Numbered from the stretch's first letter, positions 15,492-26,300 are shown. The stretch: DNA of 64,000 nt from Flavobacteriaceae bacterium (GCA_002694465.1 NZMG01000023.1:1-64000), one strand, 5' to 3'. The notes: generated from the sequence alone by a model not told the origin. Made by a program: numbers and translations.

Positions 15492-16946
15492 ATGGAAACC
15501 CATTACATCGACCTCCATTGCCATCCTTCCCTTAAACCCTACAGCAAGAGTTTTAAATACGACCCTCCAAAACAAAATTCCAGAGATGCGGGAAGAAAGA
15601 ATTCTATCTGGTTGTACAGTCCGCCTAACTTTTTGGAAAAGTTTATTAACCGAATGGCGACACTCACCAAGTTTACTCAAACCGATATGACAGCTTTGGC
15701 TAAAGCAAAAACGGAAATTGTAGTGGTAAGCCTTTATCCTTTTGAAAAACACTTTCTAAGCAAACGGGTTTGGGGATGGAAAGGATTAACCGATGCCTTG
15801 GTGAATCTTGCTGCAGGCGTAAGCCAGAAACGCATTGACCATGTGATACGTCATTCAAACTATTATCAAGATTTACTGGATGAGTACGATTATTATCTTC
15901 AGTTACACAATCAAGTACAGAAGATTGATGATATTGTGTACACCTATCGTGTGGTAAAAAGCTTTGCCGAAATAGAACAGAATCTCGCAATAAATACCGA
16001 ATCTAAAAAGATCATAAATGTTGTTCTTTCTATTGAAGGCGGCCACGCGCTAAATACGGGACTTAAAATGGATGTAAATACAGCGAATCCTCAGGAGGTC
16101 ATGAACAATGTAACTAAATTGAAACAATGGCAACATCCTCCTTTGTTTATAACATTAGCGCATCATTTCTATAACGAACTGGCAGGACATGCTCGAAGCA
16201 TCAGCATAGGAGCACTGAGGGACAATCAAAATCGTGGTATTGACACAGCCATCACCCCTCTAGGTCTTCAAGTAATTGATGCTCTTTTAGATAAAAGTCA
16301 GGGACCTATAATATTAATCGATGTCAAGCACCTAAGTTTGGCGTCGCGAAAGGCATATTATCAATTGTTAGATACTACTTACGCTAATGAAGACATCCCT
16401 GTAATTGTGAGCCATGGAGGAGTGACAGCGCATCGGTCTATCAACAGCCCCAATGTAACCGATTATCCAGAAAAAACGGAATGGTTCAACAATATTGATA
16501 TTAACTTTTACGATGATGAACTTATTCGTATTGCCAGGACAAATGGAGTGTTTGGTATTCAGCTAGACGAACGAAGGATTGGCAGTAAGAAAGCCATTTC
16601 TAAATCGAAGCAATGGATTCCAAATACTCGGAAATTATATCGAAAAAAGGCTTGGCTTGTATGGCAACAGGTTTCTTATATTGCTGAAGTATTAAATGCC
16701 GAAGGGCTCTTTTGCTGGGGTATACAAAGTATAGGAAGTGATTTTGATGGTATTGTGGATCCTATTAATGGTTTATGGACAGCAGAAAATATGCGTGACT
16801 TAGGGGAAGAACTACTGAATCATGCACGAACCTATATGAAGGAACACACAAATACCCTTTTACCTTTCAATAGAATCGCTGCCGAAACCATCGTAGAGGC
16901 GGTCCTTCGGGAAAATGCTTTTGAATTTATTAAGCGAAATTTTTAG
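15492..16946 (+). CDS. Membrane dipeptidase (peptidase M19 / renal dipeptidase family)
   Basis: DLHCHPS, LSIEGGHAL, IVSHGGV, GSDFDG metal/active-site motifs; METHYIDLHCH start chosen. Confidence 0.85.
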   Translation: METHYIDLHCHPSLKPYSKSFKYDPPKQNSRDAGRKNSIWLYSPPNFLEKFINRMATLTKFTQTDMTALAKAKTEIVVVSLYPFEKHFLSKRVWGWKGLTDALVNLAAGVSQKRIDHVIRHSNYYQDLLDEYDYYLQLHNQVQKIDDIVYTYRVVKSFAEIEQNLAINTESKKIINVVLSIEGGHALNTGLKMDVNTANPQEVMNNVTKLKQWQHPPLFITLAHHFYNELAGHARSISIGALRDNQNRGIDTAITPLGLQVIDALLDKSQGPIILIDVKHLSLASRKAYYQLLDTTYANEDIPVIVSHGGVTAHRSINSPNVTDYPEKTEWFNNIDINFYDDELIRIARTNGVFGIQLDERRIGSKKAISKSKQWIPNTRKLYRKKAWLVWQQVSYIAEVLNAEGLFCWGIQSIGSDFDGIVDPINGLWTAENMRDLGEELLNHARTYMKEHTNTLLPFNRIAAETIVEAVLRENAFEFIKRNF

Positions 16947-18079
16947 GATACCGAAGCTACAGACAAGGCCTTTTCGTAAACGGCTTCGTATAAAGGAACT
17001 ATATTTTCGGTTTGAAACTTGGTTGCCGATTCTCTAGCCCTCATTTTGAATTGGTTTAGCGTATCTTCATCTTTTAGAATGGCTAAGGCATGGGCTGCCA
17101 TACCCTCTACGTCTCCTATTTCATTTAAATAACCGCTTATACCATGTTCATTTACTTCAGGCAAACCACCTGTATTAGTGGACACCACAGGAACACCACT
17201 AGCCATAGCTTCTAGAGCGGATAACCCGAAGCTTTCTTTTTCGGAAGGCAATAAAAATAAGTCGGTAAAGCAAAGGATTTTATTCACCTCGTCACTGTTT
17301 CCCAAAAAGAGTACTTTATCTGCAATCCCTAATTTGTGACAAAGTGCTTCAGCACCCTCCTTTTCGGGTCCTTCCCCTACCATTATGAGTTTCGAAGGAA
17401 TGGATTCTTGTATTTTGTAAAATACGGCAATCACATCCATTATACGCTTCACCGGCCGAAGATTGCTTACATGGGTGATAATACGTTCGTTCTCTTGTGC
17501 CATCATGCCGCGTTGGCAATCGGTAAACGTATTGTTATGCTTTTCCATATCGATGAAGTTGGGCACCACATCAATCTCTCTTTGTACGTCGAAAAGCCGC
17601 AAGGTATCGTTCTTTAAACTTTCAGAAACGGAAGTCACTGCATCACTTTTATTAATACTAAACGTCACAGCTGGTTTATAGAAGGGATGGTTTCCTACTA
17701 GTGTAATATCGGTTCCGTGAAGGGTGGTAACCATTGGGATTTTAATACCAACTTCTTCCAGCATCTTCTTTGCCATATAGCCTGCATACGCATGCGGAAT
17801 GGCATAATGTACATGCAGGAGGTCTAGTTCATGTTCTCGTACCACATTCACCAATTTACTGGATAACGCTAGCTCATACGGTTGGTATTGAAATAATGGG
17901 TATTGGGGTACCATGACCTCATGAAAATGAATATGATGCGACAATAGTTCTAATCGAACAGGTTGTTTGTATGTAATGAAATGTACTTCGTAGCCTTTTT
18001 CGGCTAAAGCAATTCCTAATTCTGTCGCTACTACTCCACTACCTCCAAAGGTAGGATAACAAACCATTCCTATTTTCAT
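16943..18079 (-). CDS. bshA: N-acetyl-alpha-D-glucosaminyl L-malate synthase BshA
   Basis: MKIGMVCYPTFGGSGVVATELGIALAEKGYEVHFITY; GT4 C-terminal domain. Confidence 0.94.
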   Translation of the reverse strand: MKIGMVCYPTFGGSGVVATELGIALAEKGYEVHFITYKQPVRLELLSHHIHFHEVMVPQYPLFQYQPYELALSSKLVNVVREHELDLLHVHYAIPHAYAGYMAKKMLEEVGIKIPMVTTLHGTDITLVGNHPFYKPAVTFSINKSDAVTSVSESLKNDTLRLFDVQREIDVVPNFIDMEKHNNTFTDCQRGMMAQENERIITHVSNLRPVKRIMDVIAVFYKIQESIPSKLIMVGEGPEKEGAEALCHKLGIADKVLFLGNSDEVNKILCFTDLFLLPSEKESFGLSALEAMASGVPVVSTNTGGLPEVNEHGISGYLNEIGDVEGMAAHALAILKDEDTLNQFKMRARESATKFQTENIVPLYEAVYEKALSVASVS

Positions 18080-18087
18080 ATTAGTAT

Positions 18088-21009
18088 CTATTTGTCGTCA
18101 ATGGCTTGGTAAATTGCCTCTTGAATTCGGCTACGCAAGTCACTGCTAATTAGCATTCTATTTTCGGCAGAGGGATAGGTTCTATTTGACAGAAATACAT
18201 ATACAATTTCTTGTTCTGGGTCTGCCCAAGTAAAGGTACCTGTAAAGCCACTATGTCCAAAACTGGTTAAGGAAACACAACCGCAGGTAGGACCACTCTC
18301 TCCTAGCTGGGGTTTGTCGAATCCTACGCCCCTCCTTACATTATTTTCACAAAAATAACAGGTGTTAAACGCATCGATGGTTTCGGGTTTAATATAACGC
18401 TTGCCACCGTAAAATCCTTTCCAAAGGTACATTTGCATTATTTTAGCAACGTCGTTGGCATTTCCAAAGAGCCCAGCATGACCGCTCACTCCACCAAGCA
18501 TAGCTGCTCCTTGATCATGTACATAGCCATGTACTTTTTGCATTCTAAATATATTATCTTCTTCGGTAGGAACAATATCTCCTAAGGAGAATTTTTCGGA
18601 TGGTAGATATGTGGTATAATTGGCCCCTAATTGTTCATAAAAATCTCTTTGTACTAAGTCCTCAAGTTGACCCCCGAAGAATTCTTCCAAATATTTTTTC
18701 AGAATATAGTAAGGTAAATCGCTGTATTTATAGCCTTTTTTACTCCTAAGGTCACTGTTTTTAATCCTCGCAAAAATAGTATCTGTATAGTCTTTCCGCA
18801 TATACATATCGTTAGCTACCTTAACCGTAAAATCTCCATCTTTCGTCCTAGAATAGTACTCCAAGGATGGTCCTCCCGTAATTGTGTCCAAGGTTTTGGT
18901 ATAAAATGGAATCCAGGCCTGTAAACGAGCGTAATGCGAGAGCATATACTTAAGGGTAATGTCCTTTTTATTGGAGTTTTTATACTCGGGAAGCATTTCA
19001 GAAAGCTTAGTATCCATGGAGATAAGGTTGCGGTCATACAACTCCATCACCATAGGAAGAGCTGCCAAAATCTTGGTCATAGAAGCGAGATCATAAACAT
19101 CATCATCCTCCACCTTGTATAGCTTTTCTTGTGTGTGATACCCAAAGTTTTTGCTATAGACAATCTTACCCTTTCTAGCTACTAAAACTTGTGCGCCAGG
19201 ATACATACCAGCCCAATATCCATGCTGTGCTAAGGTGTCTATTTTCTTTAGCTTAGTGCTATTTAGTCCTACACTTTCAGGCGTCCCATATTGAAGCCTT
19301 TTAAGGGATTGTGTTTTAACAGAGGTGTTGACAGGAAATTCTTCCCCTAAAGACACGGGCAGTATTCCTTTTCCTTCTCTGGCACCAAAAATAAGCTGCG
19401 CGGACAATTGTTGGGCAACGTCACTGTTTTGATAGGAAACGATAATTCCTTCAAAATTGGCAGTGGTTTTAACATCTAACAAAGCATACGGACGTGTAAA
19501 TATGTCCAGAATTACTTTATTGGTTCGAGCAATTTCGTACATCCAAACCAATTCTTTATCATCTATCTTGTACGGTTTCCAAGGGTGATCATTGGATTTA
19601 TGAAATCCCATGATTACATAGTCATACTTATCTAACTTATCTATATAACTATCTAAATTATTTGCTTTTACCCAATCTACCTTAGTGTATTTATTTAAAT
19701 ATTTTAGGAAGGAGTCACCAGATTCATCTCCAAAGTTCACATAGGCTATTTTTGTTTTTTGAAGTTTATTAATGGGTAAGATATTCTTCTTGTTTTTAAT
19801 CACCGTAATAGCACTTTCCATAGCTTTCTCATATAACATATCATCCTCTGGCGTGTGTAAATCTTCTATAAGGTTCTCTATCGCAATGGGCTTATATTTA
19901 TGTAGGCCTGCTTTGTATTTTGCCATTAATATTTTCTTTACTGAATGCTGTAAACGTTCTTCAGTAATGGTTCCTTCGGCATAGGCCTTCATTAAAAGCA
20001 GTTGAGATTTTGGAACATCTTCCGAAATTAACAACACATCATTTCCTGCTAAAAAGGCTGCTAGATCTATTTCACCGGGTTCTTTGAAGTTTGCTGCTCC
20101 TTTCATATTAAGGGCATCGGTAAAAATAAGTCCATTGAAACCTAGTTCCTTTGTTAGTAAATCGGTAACAATATCTTTTGAAATGGAGGATGGATAGCCA
20201 CTTTCTGAAATTAATTCAGGAATATTTAAATGGGCAATCATCACACTGCTTAGTCCTTTTTCTATAAGAAATTTATAAGGATAGAGCTCTAATGAATCCA
20301 TTCTTGCCTTGGTAAAAGGTAATGTTGGCAAGGACTTGTGGGAGTCGGTATCGGTATCACCATGACCTGGAAAGTGCTTGGCATTTGCCATCACCCCGGC
20401 ACTTTGCATTCCTTCCATAAAGGCCAATGCCTTTTGGGTAACATTTTCACGGTCTTCCCCAAAGGAACGATTTCCAATAATGGGATTGTTAGGGTTGGTG
20501 TTGATATCCACAACGGGCGCAAAGTTAAAATGTACTCCCAATCGTTTACAGTGGTCTCCTATACGCTTTCCTACCTGTCTAACTATATTATTGTCCTTAA
20601 TGGCTCCTAGTGTCATGTTCCAAGGATAGGCAAACGTAGAATCCAACCTCATGGCAAGTCCCCATTCTGCATCCATTCCAATTAATAAAGGGGTTGTGGC
20701 AAGTTCTTGAAATTCATTATTTAGCCTTGCTTGACGAATAGGACCTCCCTTAGAGAAAATGATCCCCCCTATTTTATTTTCTGAAATGAGTGCTTTTACT
20801 TTATTGGTCTTTTCTATAGGATCACTTGAAAATACATCCACCATAAACAGCTGTCCAACCTTCTCTTGAAGAGACATACTAGCATATACGCTATCTACCC
20901 ATTTTTGCTGTTTTTCTTTATTTTTTTCAACCAAAAGGGGTTGGCTTTGCTGCGCAAAGATGATGGTTGAAAACAATACCAAGAATGAGGTTATAAAATG
21001 ACGATTCAT
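18088..21009 (-). CDS. Glycoside hydrolase family 3 (NagZ-like) N-terminal domain fused to class C beta-lactamase-like serine hydrolase
   Basis: KHFPGHGDTDTDSHKSLPTLP GH3 motif; C-terminal ASMTK (SxxK) and YSDL motif. Confidence 0.92.
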   Translation of the reverse strand: MNRHFITSFLVLFSTIIFAQQSQPLLVEKNKEKQQKWVDSVYASMSLQEKVGQLFMVDVFSSDPIEKTNKVKALISENKIGGIIFSKGGPIRQARLNNEFQELATTPLLIGMDAEWGLAMRLDSTFAYPWNMTLGAIKDNNIVRQVGKRIGDHCKRLGVHFNFAPVVDINTNPNNPIIGNRSFGEDRENVTQKALAFMEGMQSAGVMANAKHFPGHGDTDTDSHKSLPTLPFTKARMDSLELYPYKFLIEKGLSSVMIAHLNIPELISESGYPSSISKDIVTDLLTKELGFNGLIFTDALNMKGAANFKEPGEIDLAAFLAGNDVLLISEDVPKSQLLLMKAYAEGTITEERLQHSVKKILMAKYKAGLHKYKPIAIENLIEDLHTPEDDMLYEKAMESAITVIKNKKNILPINKLQKTKIAYVNFGDESGDSFLKYLNKYTKVDWVKANNLDSYIDKLDKYDYVIMGFHKSNDHPWKPYKIDDKELVWMYEIARTNKVILDIFTRPYALLDVKTTANFEGIIVSYQNSDVAQQLSAQLIFGAREGKGILPVSLGEEFPVNTSVKTQSLKRLQYGTPESVGLNSTKLKKIDTLAQHGYWAGMYPGAQVLVARKGKIVYSKNFGYHTQEKLYKVEDDDVYDLASMTKILAALPMVMELYDRNLISMDTKLSEMLPEYKNSNKKDITLKYMLSHYARLQAWIPFYTKTLDTITGGPSLEYYSRTKDGDFTVKVANDMYMRKDYTDTIFARIKNSDLRSKKGYKYSDLPYYILKKYLEEFFGGQLEDLVQRDFYEQLGANYTTYLPSEKFSLGDIVPTEEDNIFRMQKVHGYVHDQGAAMLGGVSGHAGLFGNANDVAKIMQMYLWKGFYGGKRYIKPETIDAFNTCYFCENNVRRGVGFDKPQLGESGPTCGCVSLTSFGHSGFTGTFTWADPEQEIVYVFLSNRTYPSAENRMLISSDLRSRIQEAIYQAIDDK

Positions 21010-21029
21010 AAAAATGTAGATAACAAAAA

Positions 21030-21515
21030 CTATGCTAAAAAACGACTATGCCAACTATCTTTTGCAGGAACTTCCCAATGCTCTAAATATTCTGCTTTTG
21101 TATTTACTAAATTATTGAAAACGATGGTATTTTTTGAAACGGAACGATTCTTAGCCATTTGTTTAAAATCTAATAATGGCTTGTAGGCTATATACTCTCC
21201 GTGATAAAATGTAACATTCATTTTATCAAGCAAATCTACTTCTAATTGCTTTTCCAGAGACTGAATAAAGTGAACAGAAGCATCAATACTACATCCCGAT
21301 GCGGACGCATTTTCTTGATTAAGACCAATGACGATAAATCGATTGTATTTAATTTCAAATCCAGCTTCTAAATCGGCTCCGTGAGCCGTCCAAGCTTCTA
21401 AAAAGGTAGCGGTTTGTTGATGTATAAAATCGACTTCTTCATCGGATAGCTTTCTATTAGCTTGATATATCCAAATACGAGAGTCGTCTGGTAAGTTTTC
21501 AAAATTTGTGAGCAT
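21030..21515 (-). CDS. Conserved Flavobacteriia protein of unknown function (commonly labelled ABC transporter ATPase)
   Basis: 161-aa MLTNFENLPDDSRIWIYQANRKLSDEEVDFI; no Walker or ABC signature motif visible. Confidence 0.7.
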   Translation of the reverse strand: MLTNFENLPDDSRIWIYQANRKLSDEEVDFIHQQTATFLEAWTAHGADLEAGFEIKYNRFIVIGLNQENASASGCSIDASVHFIQSLEKQLEVDLLDKMNVTFYHGEYIAYKPLLDFKQMAKNRSVSKNTIVFNNLVNTKAEYLEHWEVPAKDSWHSRFLA

Positions 21516-21517
21516 AA

Positions 21518-22309
21518 TTATAAATCGGCGGCATTGGCAATCATTTCGGCTATATCCATCACTTGTATGGACGCTTCTTTTTCTTTGGCTTTTACACCAT
21601 CTGTCATCATGGTATTACAAAAAGGGCATCCCGCAGCAATAATAGAGGGTTGTGTTTCAATAGCCTCTTCGGTACGTTCTACGTTAATGTCTTTGTCACC
21701 TTTTTCGGGTTCTTTAAACATTTGTGCGCCGCCCGCTCCGCAACAGAGTCCGCGGGTTTTGCAACGCTTCATTTCTACTAGCTCTACCTCTAATTTTTGA
21801 AGTAATTCACGCGGCGCTTCGTATTCATTATTTGCACGTCCCAGATAACAAGGATCGTGAAATGTAATTCGTTTTCCTTTAAACTTTCCACCTTCCACTT
21901 TTAGCCTACCCTCATTCATTAGGCTTTTTAAAAATTGGGTATGGTGCATGACTTCATAGTTTCCACCTAAGTCAGGATATTCATTTTTAAGCGTATTGAA
22001 ACAATGCGGACACGTGGTTACTATTTTTTTTATTTCATAACCATCCAGCACTTGAATGTTCATCATCGCCTGCATCTGGAATAAAAACTCATTTCCCGCA
22101 CGCTTGGCTGGATCACCCGTGCAACTTTCTTCTGTTCCTAACACAGCAAAGTCTACCCCAGCGTTGTTTAATAATTTTGCAAAGGCTTTGGTTATTTTCT
22201 TTGCCCGATCATCAAAACTACCAGCGCAACCTACCCAAAATAACACTTCGGGTTGTTTGTCTTGCGCCATATATTCGGCCATGGTTGGGACTTTAAGTGC
22301 TTCATTCAT
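21518..22309 (-). CDS. (Fe-S)-binding protein with CCG domains (HdrB/LutA-like)
   Basis: VGCAGSFDDRA, CPHCFNTLKNEYP, FHDPCYLGR, RGLCCGAGGAQMF. Confidence 0.88.
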   Translation of the reverse strand: MNEALKVPTMAEYMAQDKQPEVLFWVGCAGSFDDRAKKITKAFAKLLNNAGVDFAVLGTEESCTGDPAKRAGNEFLFQMQAMMNIQVLDGYEIKKIVTTCPHCFNTLKNEYPDLGGNYEVMHHTQFLKSLMNEGRLKVEGGKFKGKRITFHDPCYLGRANNEYEAPRELLQKLEVELVEMKRCKTRGLCCGAGGAQMFKEPEKGDKDINVERTEEAIETQPSIIAAGCPFCNTMMTDGVKAKEKEASIQVMDIAEMIANAADL

Positions 22310-22312
22310 GAC

Positions 22313-22747
22313 TTAATCTTTAAAAACCTGAATAGTAACTTCTTTATCTACCAAATCGGTAAACTTTCCTTTGTAACGAGTCGCTTTCACTAAGTGATTA
22401 TCAATCCAATGATAGTTCCCACCGCGTGGTTTTCCCATAAGTAGTGAATGGTACTTGAAACCGTGCTTCGCTAGATAGGTTTCGGTAACTTCTCTATGAT
22501 TTTCGGTACGGGAAGTAAAAAAACAAATAATATGTCCTTCGTCATACCACTTATTCAATGTTGCTAAGGCATCTGGATACACTTCGGCAGTTGCCATACG
22601 TTCGGGTTCTTCGTTTGGGATATCATCACAAATAGTTCCGTCTATATCGATTAGGTAATTTTTAATTCCTTTGGGCAATACTGGACTTACGTGTTCTCCA
22701 GCTTCTACTTTGTCGTGTAATAATTTTTCAACTTCGTCTTTGTTCAT
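22313..22747 (-). CDS. HAD-like phosphatase family protein
   Basis: NYLIDIDGTICDDIP motif I; FFTSRTENHREVTE. Confidence 0.75.
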   Translation of the reverse strand: MNKDEVEKLLHDKVEAGEHVSPVLPKGIKNYLIDIDGTICDDIPNEEPERMATAEVYPDALATLNKWYDEGHIICFFTSRTENHREVTETYLAKHGFKYHSLLMGKPRGGNYHWIDNHLVKATRYKGKFTDLVDKEVTIQVFKD

Positions 22748-22768
22748 CTTCGTTTTTTCAATGTTTAT

Positions 22769-24070
22769 TTAAGATTCATTTATCCAATTTGCTCTGTCCA
22801 TTTGATTGAATGGCCAAGGTGCTGCATTGTTTTCTATATTAGTCATCGTAATATTTAATTCGTTGGGAGCTGCCGACTGTTCCATGACTAAATACTGTCT
22901 CATCGACATAATAATCGACAACGGGTCAATACTCACTGGGCAAGCTTCTACGCAAGCATTACAAGTTGTACAAGCCCATAATTCTTCTCTGGAAATAAAA
23001 TCGTCTAGCAATTGTTTTCCATCTGGCTGAAACTCCCCATTCTTATCTACGTTTTTACCCACCTCTTCCAAACGATCACGAGTGTCCATCATAATCTTAC
23101 GAGGAGATAACTTTTTCCCTGTTTGGTTGGCTGGACACTCACTAGTACAACGACCACATTCGGTACAGGTATAGGCATTAAGTAATTGCGTAGTAGTTAA
23201 ATCCATGACATCGCTTGCGCCAAACTTGGCTGGGGTTTCCGCTCCTTCTGGGGGTGCTGCATAGGGGTCTGCAGTAGGATCCATCATGAGCTTTACTTCG
23301 TTGGTCACAGACTCTAAATTGGCAAATTTACCTTTTGGTGTTACCCTTCCGAAGTATACATTAGGGAATGCCAAAATGATGTGTAAATGCTTACTGAAGT
23401 ACAAATAGTTTAAGAAAATCAATATCCCCAAAATATGCAGCCACCAAGCCGCTCGTTCTATAATGTGAAGCGTGCTTTCAGGAGTACCACTCATCCATCC
23501 TGCAATATGTTTTGAAATAATGTTCCCATTATTCATTTCCTGAAAATGCACATCGGTAGCATTCATAATTAGGAAAAGGGTCATCAATACCATTTCAAAA
23601 TACAGAATAAAGTTTCCATCATTCTTTGGCCAGCCTTTCATTTCGGGGTTCCAAAATCGCTTCAGTCTAATTATATTTCGACGTACCCAAAACACGATGA
23701 CCGAAACGAATACGAGTACTGCTAATATTTCGAACGAAGCAATTAAAAATCCGTAGAAACCTCCTAAAGAGGAGAAAATGCGGTGTGTACCAAAAATTCC
23801 ATCAATAATAATTTCCAGCACTTCAATATTGATGATGATAAACCCAAGATAGACAATTAAATGCAGCAATCCAGGGATAGGTCGCACCACCATTTTGGAT
23901 TGTCCAAGGGCAATTCTTATAACATTATTCCATCGTTGCCCTTTGTTGTCTGAAGCATCTACAGCCTGCCCTAGTTTAATGTTTCGGATAATTTTTCGAA
24001 TATTTTTTGTGAAATATCCAATCCCAAATATCAAGATTACTAAAAAGAGTATGTTAGGAATATATTGCAT
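22769..24070 (-). CDS. Membrane-anchored 4Fe-4S dicluster (Fe-S)-binding reductase (HdrC-like)
   Basis: N-terminal TM helices; CTECGRCTSECPANQTGKKLSP and CTTCNACVEACPVSIDPL. Confidence 0.9.
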   Translation of the reverse strand: MQYIPNILFLVILIFGIGYFTKNIRKIIRNIKLGQAVDASDNKGQRWNNVIRIALGQSKMVVRPIPGLLHLIVYLGFIIINIEVLEIIIDGIFGTHRIFSSLGGFYGFLIASFEILAVLVFVSVIVFWVRRNIIRLKRFWNPEMKGWPKNDGNFILYFEMVLMTLFLIMNATDVHFQEMNNGNIISKHIAGWMSGTPESTLHIIERAAWWLHILGILIFLNYLYFSKHLHIILAFPNVYFGRVTPKGKFANLESVTNEVKLMMDPTADPYAAPPEGAETPAKFGASDVMDLTTTQLLNAYTCTECGRCTSECPANQTGKKLSPRKIMMDTRDRLEEVGKNVDKNGEFQPDGKQLLDDFISREELWACTTCNACVEACPVSIDPLSIIMSMRQYLVMEQSAAPNELNITMTNIENNAAPWPFNQMDRANWINES

Positions 24071-25023
24071 TATTTTTCTGGGTCTTTAGGCGGGTCGTAC
24101 TCTTTTCCTTTTTTTCCGAATAATGAAAAATGTACATAACGCTTAGGGTTCAACTTCATATCTTGAAGAAGTTGCTCTAGTTGTTTCGAAGCCCCTTCTA
24201 AATTATCATACAATTTTTCGTCTTTTAATAATTTACCTACACTTCCTTCGCCGCTTTCAATTTGAGACGCAATAGCGTTAAACTTACTTATGGTATTTTC
24301 TAGGTCTTTCATCATTTTCCCTGTTTCAATTTGCGCTAATGAATCAGAAAAACGAGCAAAATTTTCGGTGGTTTTATCGAGGTTGGTAAAGGTATTGCTC
24401 AACTTATCTTTATTGGTAGCTAATAGGGAATTCATATTGGAGGCAGCCCCATTAAAAGACGTCATGGTTGAATTTAATTTTGCAATACTCTCTCTCAAGT
24501 TTGCTTTTGTTGTATCATCCAGGACTTGGTCGAGGCCTGTTAAAACTGAGTCTAGGTTTTTTAATGTAGACAAGAGGCTTTTTTCAATAGGATCAAATTT
24601 CTCCAGGATTCCGTCCACCATTCCAGCATCTACCTGACCTTTCAATGTATCGTTAGGTTGCGCCAATTCATTTGAAGTATAGTCTGGAATGATTCCTAAA
24701 TTATTTCCTCCAATAAAACTGCTACTGTATATTTTTACCAAACTCGTTTTAGAAAAACGAAAGTCTTTTTCTATTATAAACTCCACAATTACCTCACCTC
24801 CTTTGTTTGAGGCCAAGTAAATATCTTTTACTTTCCCCACCTTCATTCCGTTGACGGTTACAGGTGCTGCGGGAGCTAACCCCCCTACATTTTTATACTT
24901 TACAAAATAAACTTTGGGTTTATTAAATAATTCTGTTCCCTTCAAAAAATTATATCCCAAAATGAAGAGTAAGATGGATACAATTGCAAAAATTCCTGTT
25001 TTTACTTCTCTTGAGAGCTTCAA
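24070..25023 (-). CDS. MlaD/MCE family protein
   Basis: MKLSREVKTGIFAIVSILLFILGYNFLKG...VKYKNVGGLAPAAPVTVNGMKVGKVKDI. Confidence 0.9.
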   Translation of the reverse strand: MKLSREVKTGIFAIVSILLFILGYNFLKGTELFNKPKVYFVKYKNVGGLAPAAPVTVNGMKVGKVKDIYLASNKGGEVIVEFIIEKDFRFSKTSLVKIYSSSFIGGNNLGIIPDYTSNELAQPNDTLKGQVDAGMVDGILEKFDPIEKSLLSTLKNLDSVLTGLDQVLDDTTKANLRESIAKLNSTMTSFNGAASNMNSLLATNKDKLSNTFTNLDKTTENFARFSDSLAQIETGKMMKDLENTISKFNAIASQIESGEGSVGKLLKDEKLYDNLEGASKQLEQLLQDMKLNPKRYVHFSLFGKKGKEYDPPKDPEK

Positions 25024-25104
25024 ATGATTGATTTTTTTATGAATGACAAATTTAGAAATAATTATGCTAAGCTTGGGTTAAATTTTAAACTTTGGCAAAT
25101 ATGA

Positions 25105-26226
25105 TTATTGATCTTCTTTTTTAAGAATTTTGGACAATTTTTCCTTCTTCCCATTTTTAAAAGCTACGATAAAACTAGATGGATACCCTTTCTCCTGGGC
25201 ATAGGTTTTCATAAGCTGAATCTTATTGTAATCGAATGTTTCACCATAGTAATATTTATACAACCCATCTTCTTTGTTTCTACTCACTTCTTCCAAGCCT
25301 TTAAAATTGTATGGTTTGGTATCAATCTTTTTACTACTAGCCGCAAGTTGTACTTTAAAAGTAACACCTTCATATATATTTTCTACTGTGGTATTAATAG
25401 CTTCGGTTATTTCTTCTTGGGTAATTACTGGATTTTGCGCATCGTTTGTGGCGAGGGCAATATTTTTACGATAGGTAATAATTCCGTTAGCAATTTCTTG
25501 CGCCATTTCTTTTCGTCCTTTTTTGGAATTGACATAAGAGCCTTCTGTATTATGTGTTAAAAAACCCAATTCAATGAGCACACTGGGCATATAAGAACTG
25601 TGTAGCACCCAAAAAGGTCCGGACTTTACACTTCTATCCTTTCTATTTAGTTTATTCACAAAATTATTTTGGATGAGTCCGGCTAGCATAATACTTTGAT
25701 CAAGGTATTCTTCCTGCATGAGGGATAAGCCAATTAAAGATTCTGGAGAATTAGGATTAAATCCTGCATACTTTTCTTCGTAATTGTCTTCTAGAAAAAT
25801 TACTTCGTTTTCTTTTTTGGCGGTTTCAAGGTTTTTTCCGGACTTATCTACCCCCATTACAAAAGTTTCGGCGCCATTGGCCTGTGTGTGATGTGAGTTG
25901 CAATGAATGGAAACAAATACATCGGCATCTGCTCTATTGGCTATTGGACCACGCTCGTATAACTCAATAAACACATCCGTTTTTCTTGTATAGATAACTT
26001 TAAATCCTGGCTCCTTTTCTAATAAAGCGCCCACCTGTAACACCACATCCAAAACAATGTCTTTTTCTACATACCCATTCCCCTTATTGCCGGGGTCTTT
26101 TCCTCCATGACCAGCATCTAAAACAACGATAAAGGGTTTTTGAGGTGGATTATTGTTAACTTTAAAAGAATAAATGATAAAGATTCCTAAAAAAAGTAAG
26201 AATGTATATAATAGTTTCGTTTTCAT
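25105..26226 (-). CDS. N-acetylmuramoyl-L-alanine amidase (Amidase_3)
   Basis: VVLDAGHGGKDPGNKGNGYVEKDIVLDV; SIHCNSH; VLIELGFLTH. Confidence 0.93.
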   Translation of the reverse strand: MKTKLLYTFLLFLGIFIIYSFKVNNNPPQKPFIVVLDAGHGGKDPGNKGNGYVEKDIVLDVVLQVGALLEKEPGFKVIYTRKTDVFIELYERGPIANRADADVFVSIHCNSHHTQANGAETFVMGVDKSGKNLETAKKENEVIFLEDNYEEKYAGFNPNSPESLIGLSLMQEEYLDQSIMLAGLIQNNFVNKLNRKDRSVKSGPFWVLHSSYMPSVLIELGFLTHNTEGSYVNSKKGRKEMAQEIANGIITYRKNIALATNDAQNPVITQEEITEAINTTVENIYEGVTFKVQLAASSKKIDTKPYNFKGLEEVSRNKEDGLYKYYYGETFDYNKIQLMKTYAQEKGYPSSFIVAFKNGKKEKLSKILKKEDQ

Positions 26227-26300
26227 GTGTTTAATAACGGTAGGTTGCTATTGATATTTTTAAAAATTTACTATTTGAAAAACAAGCCAAAAAATATATG

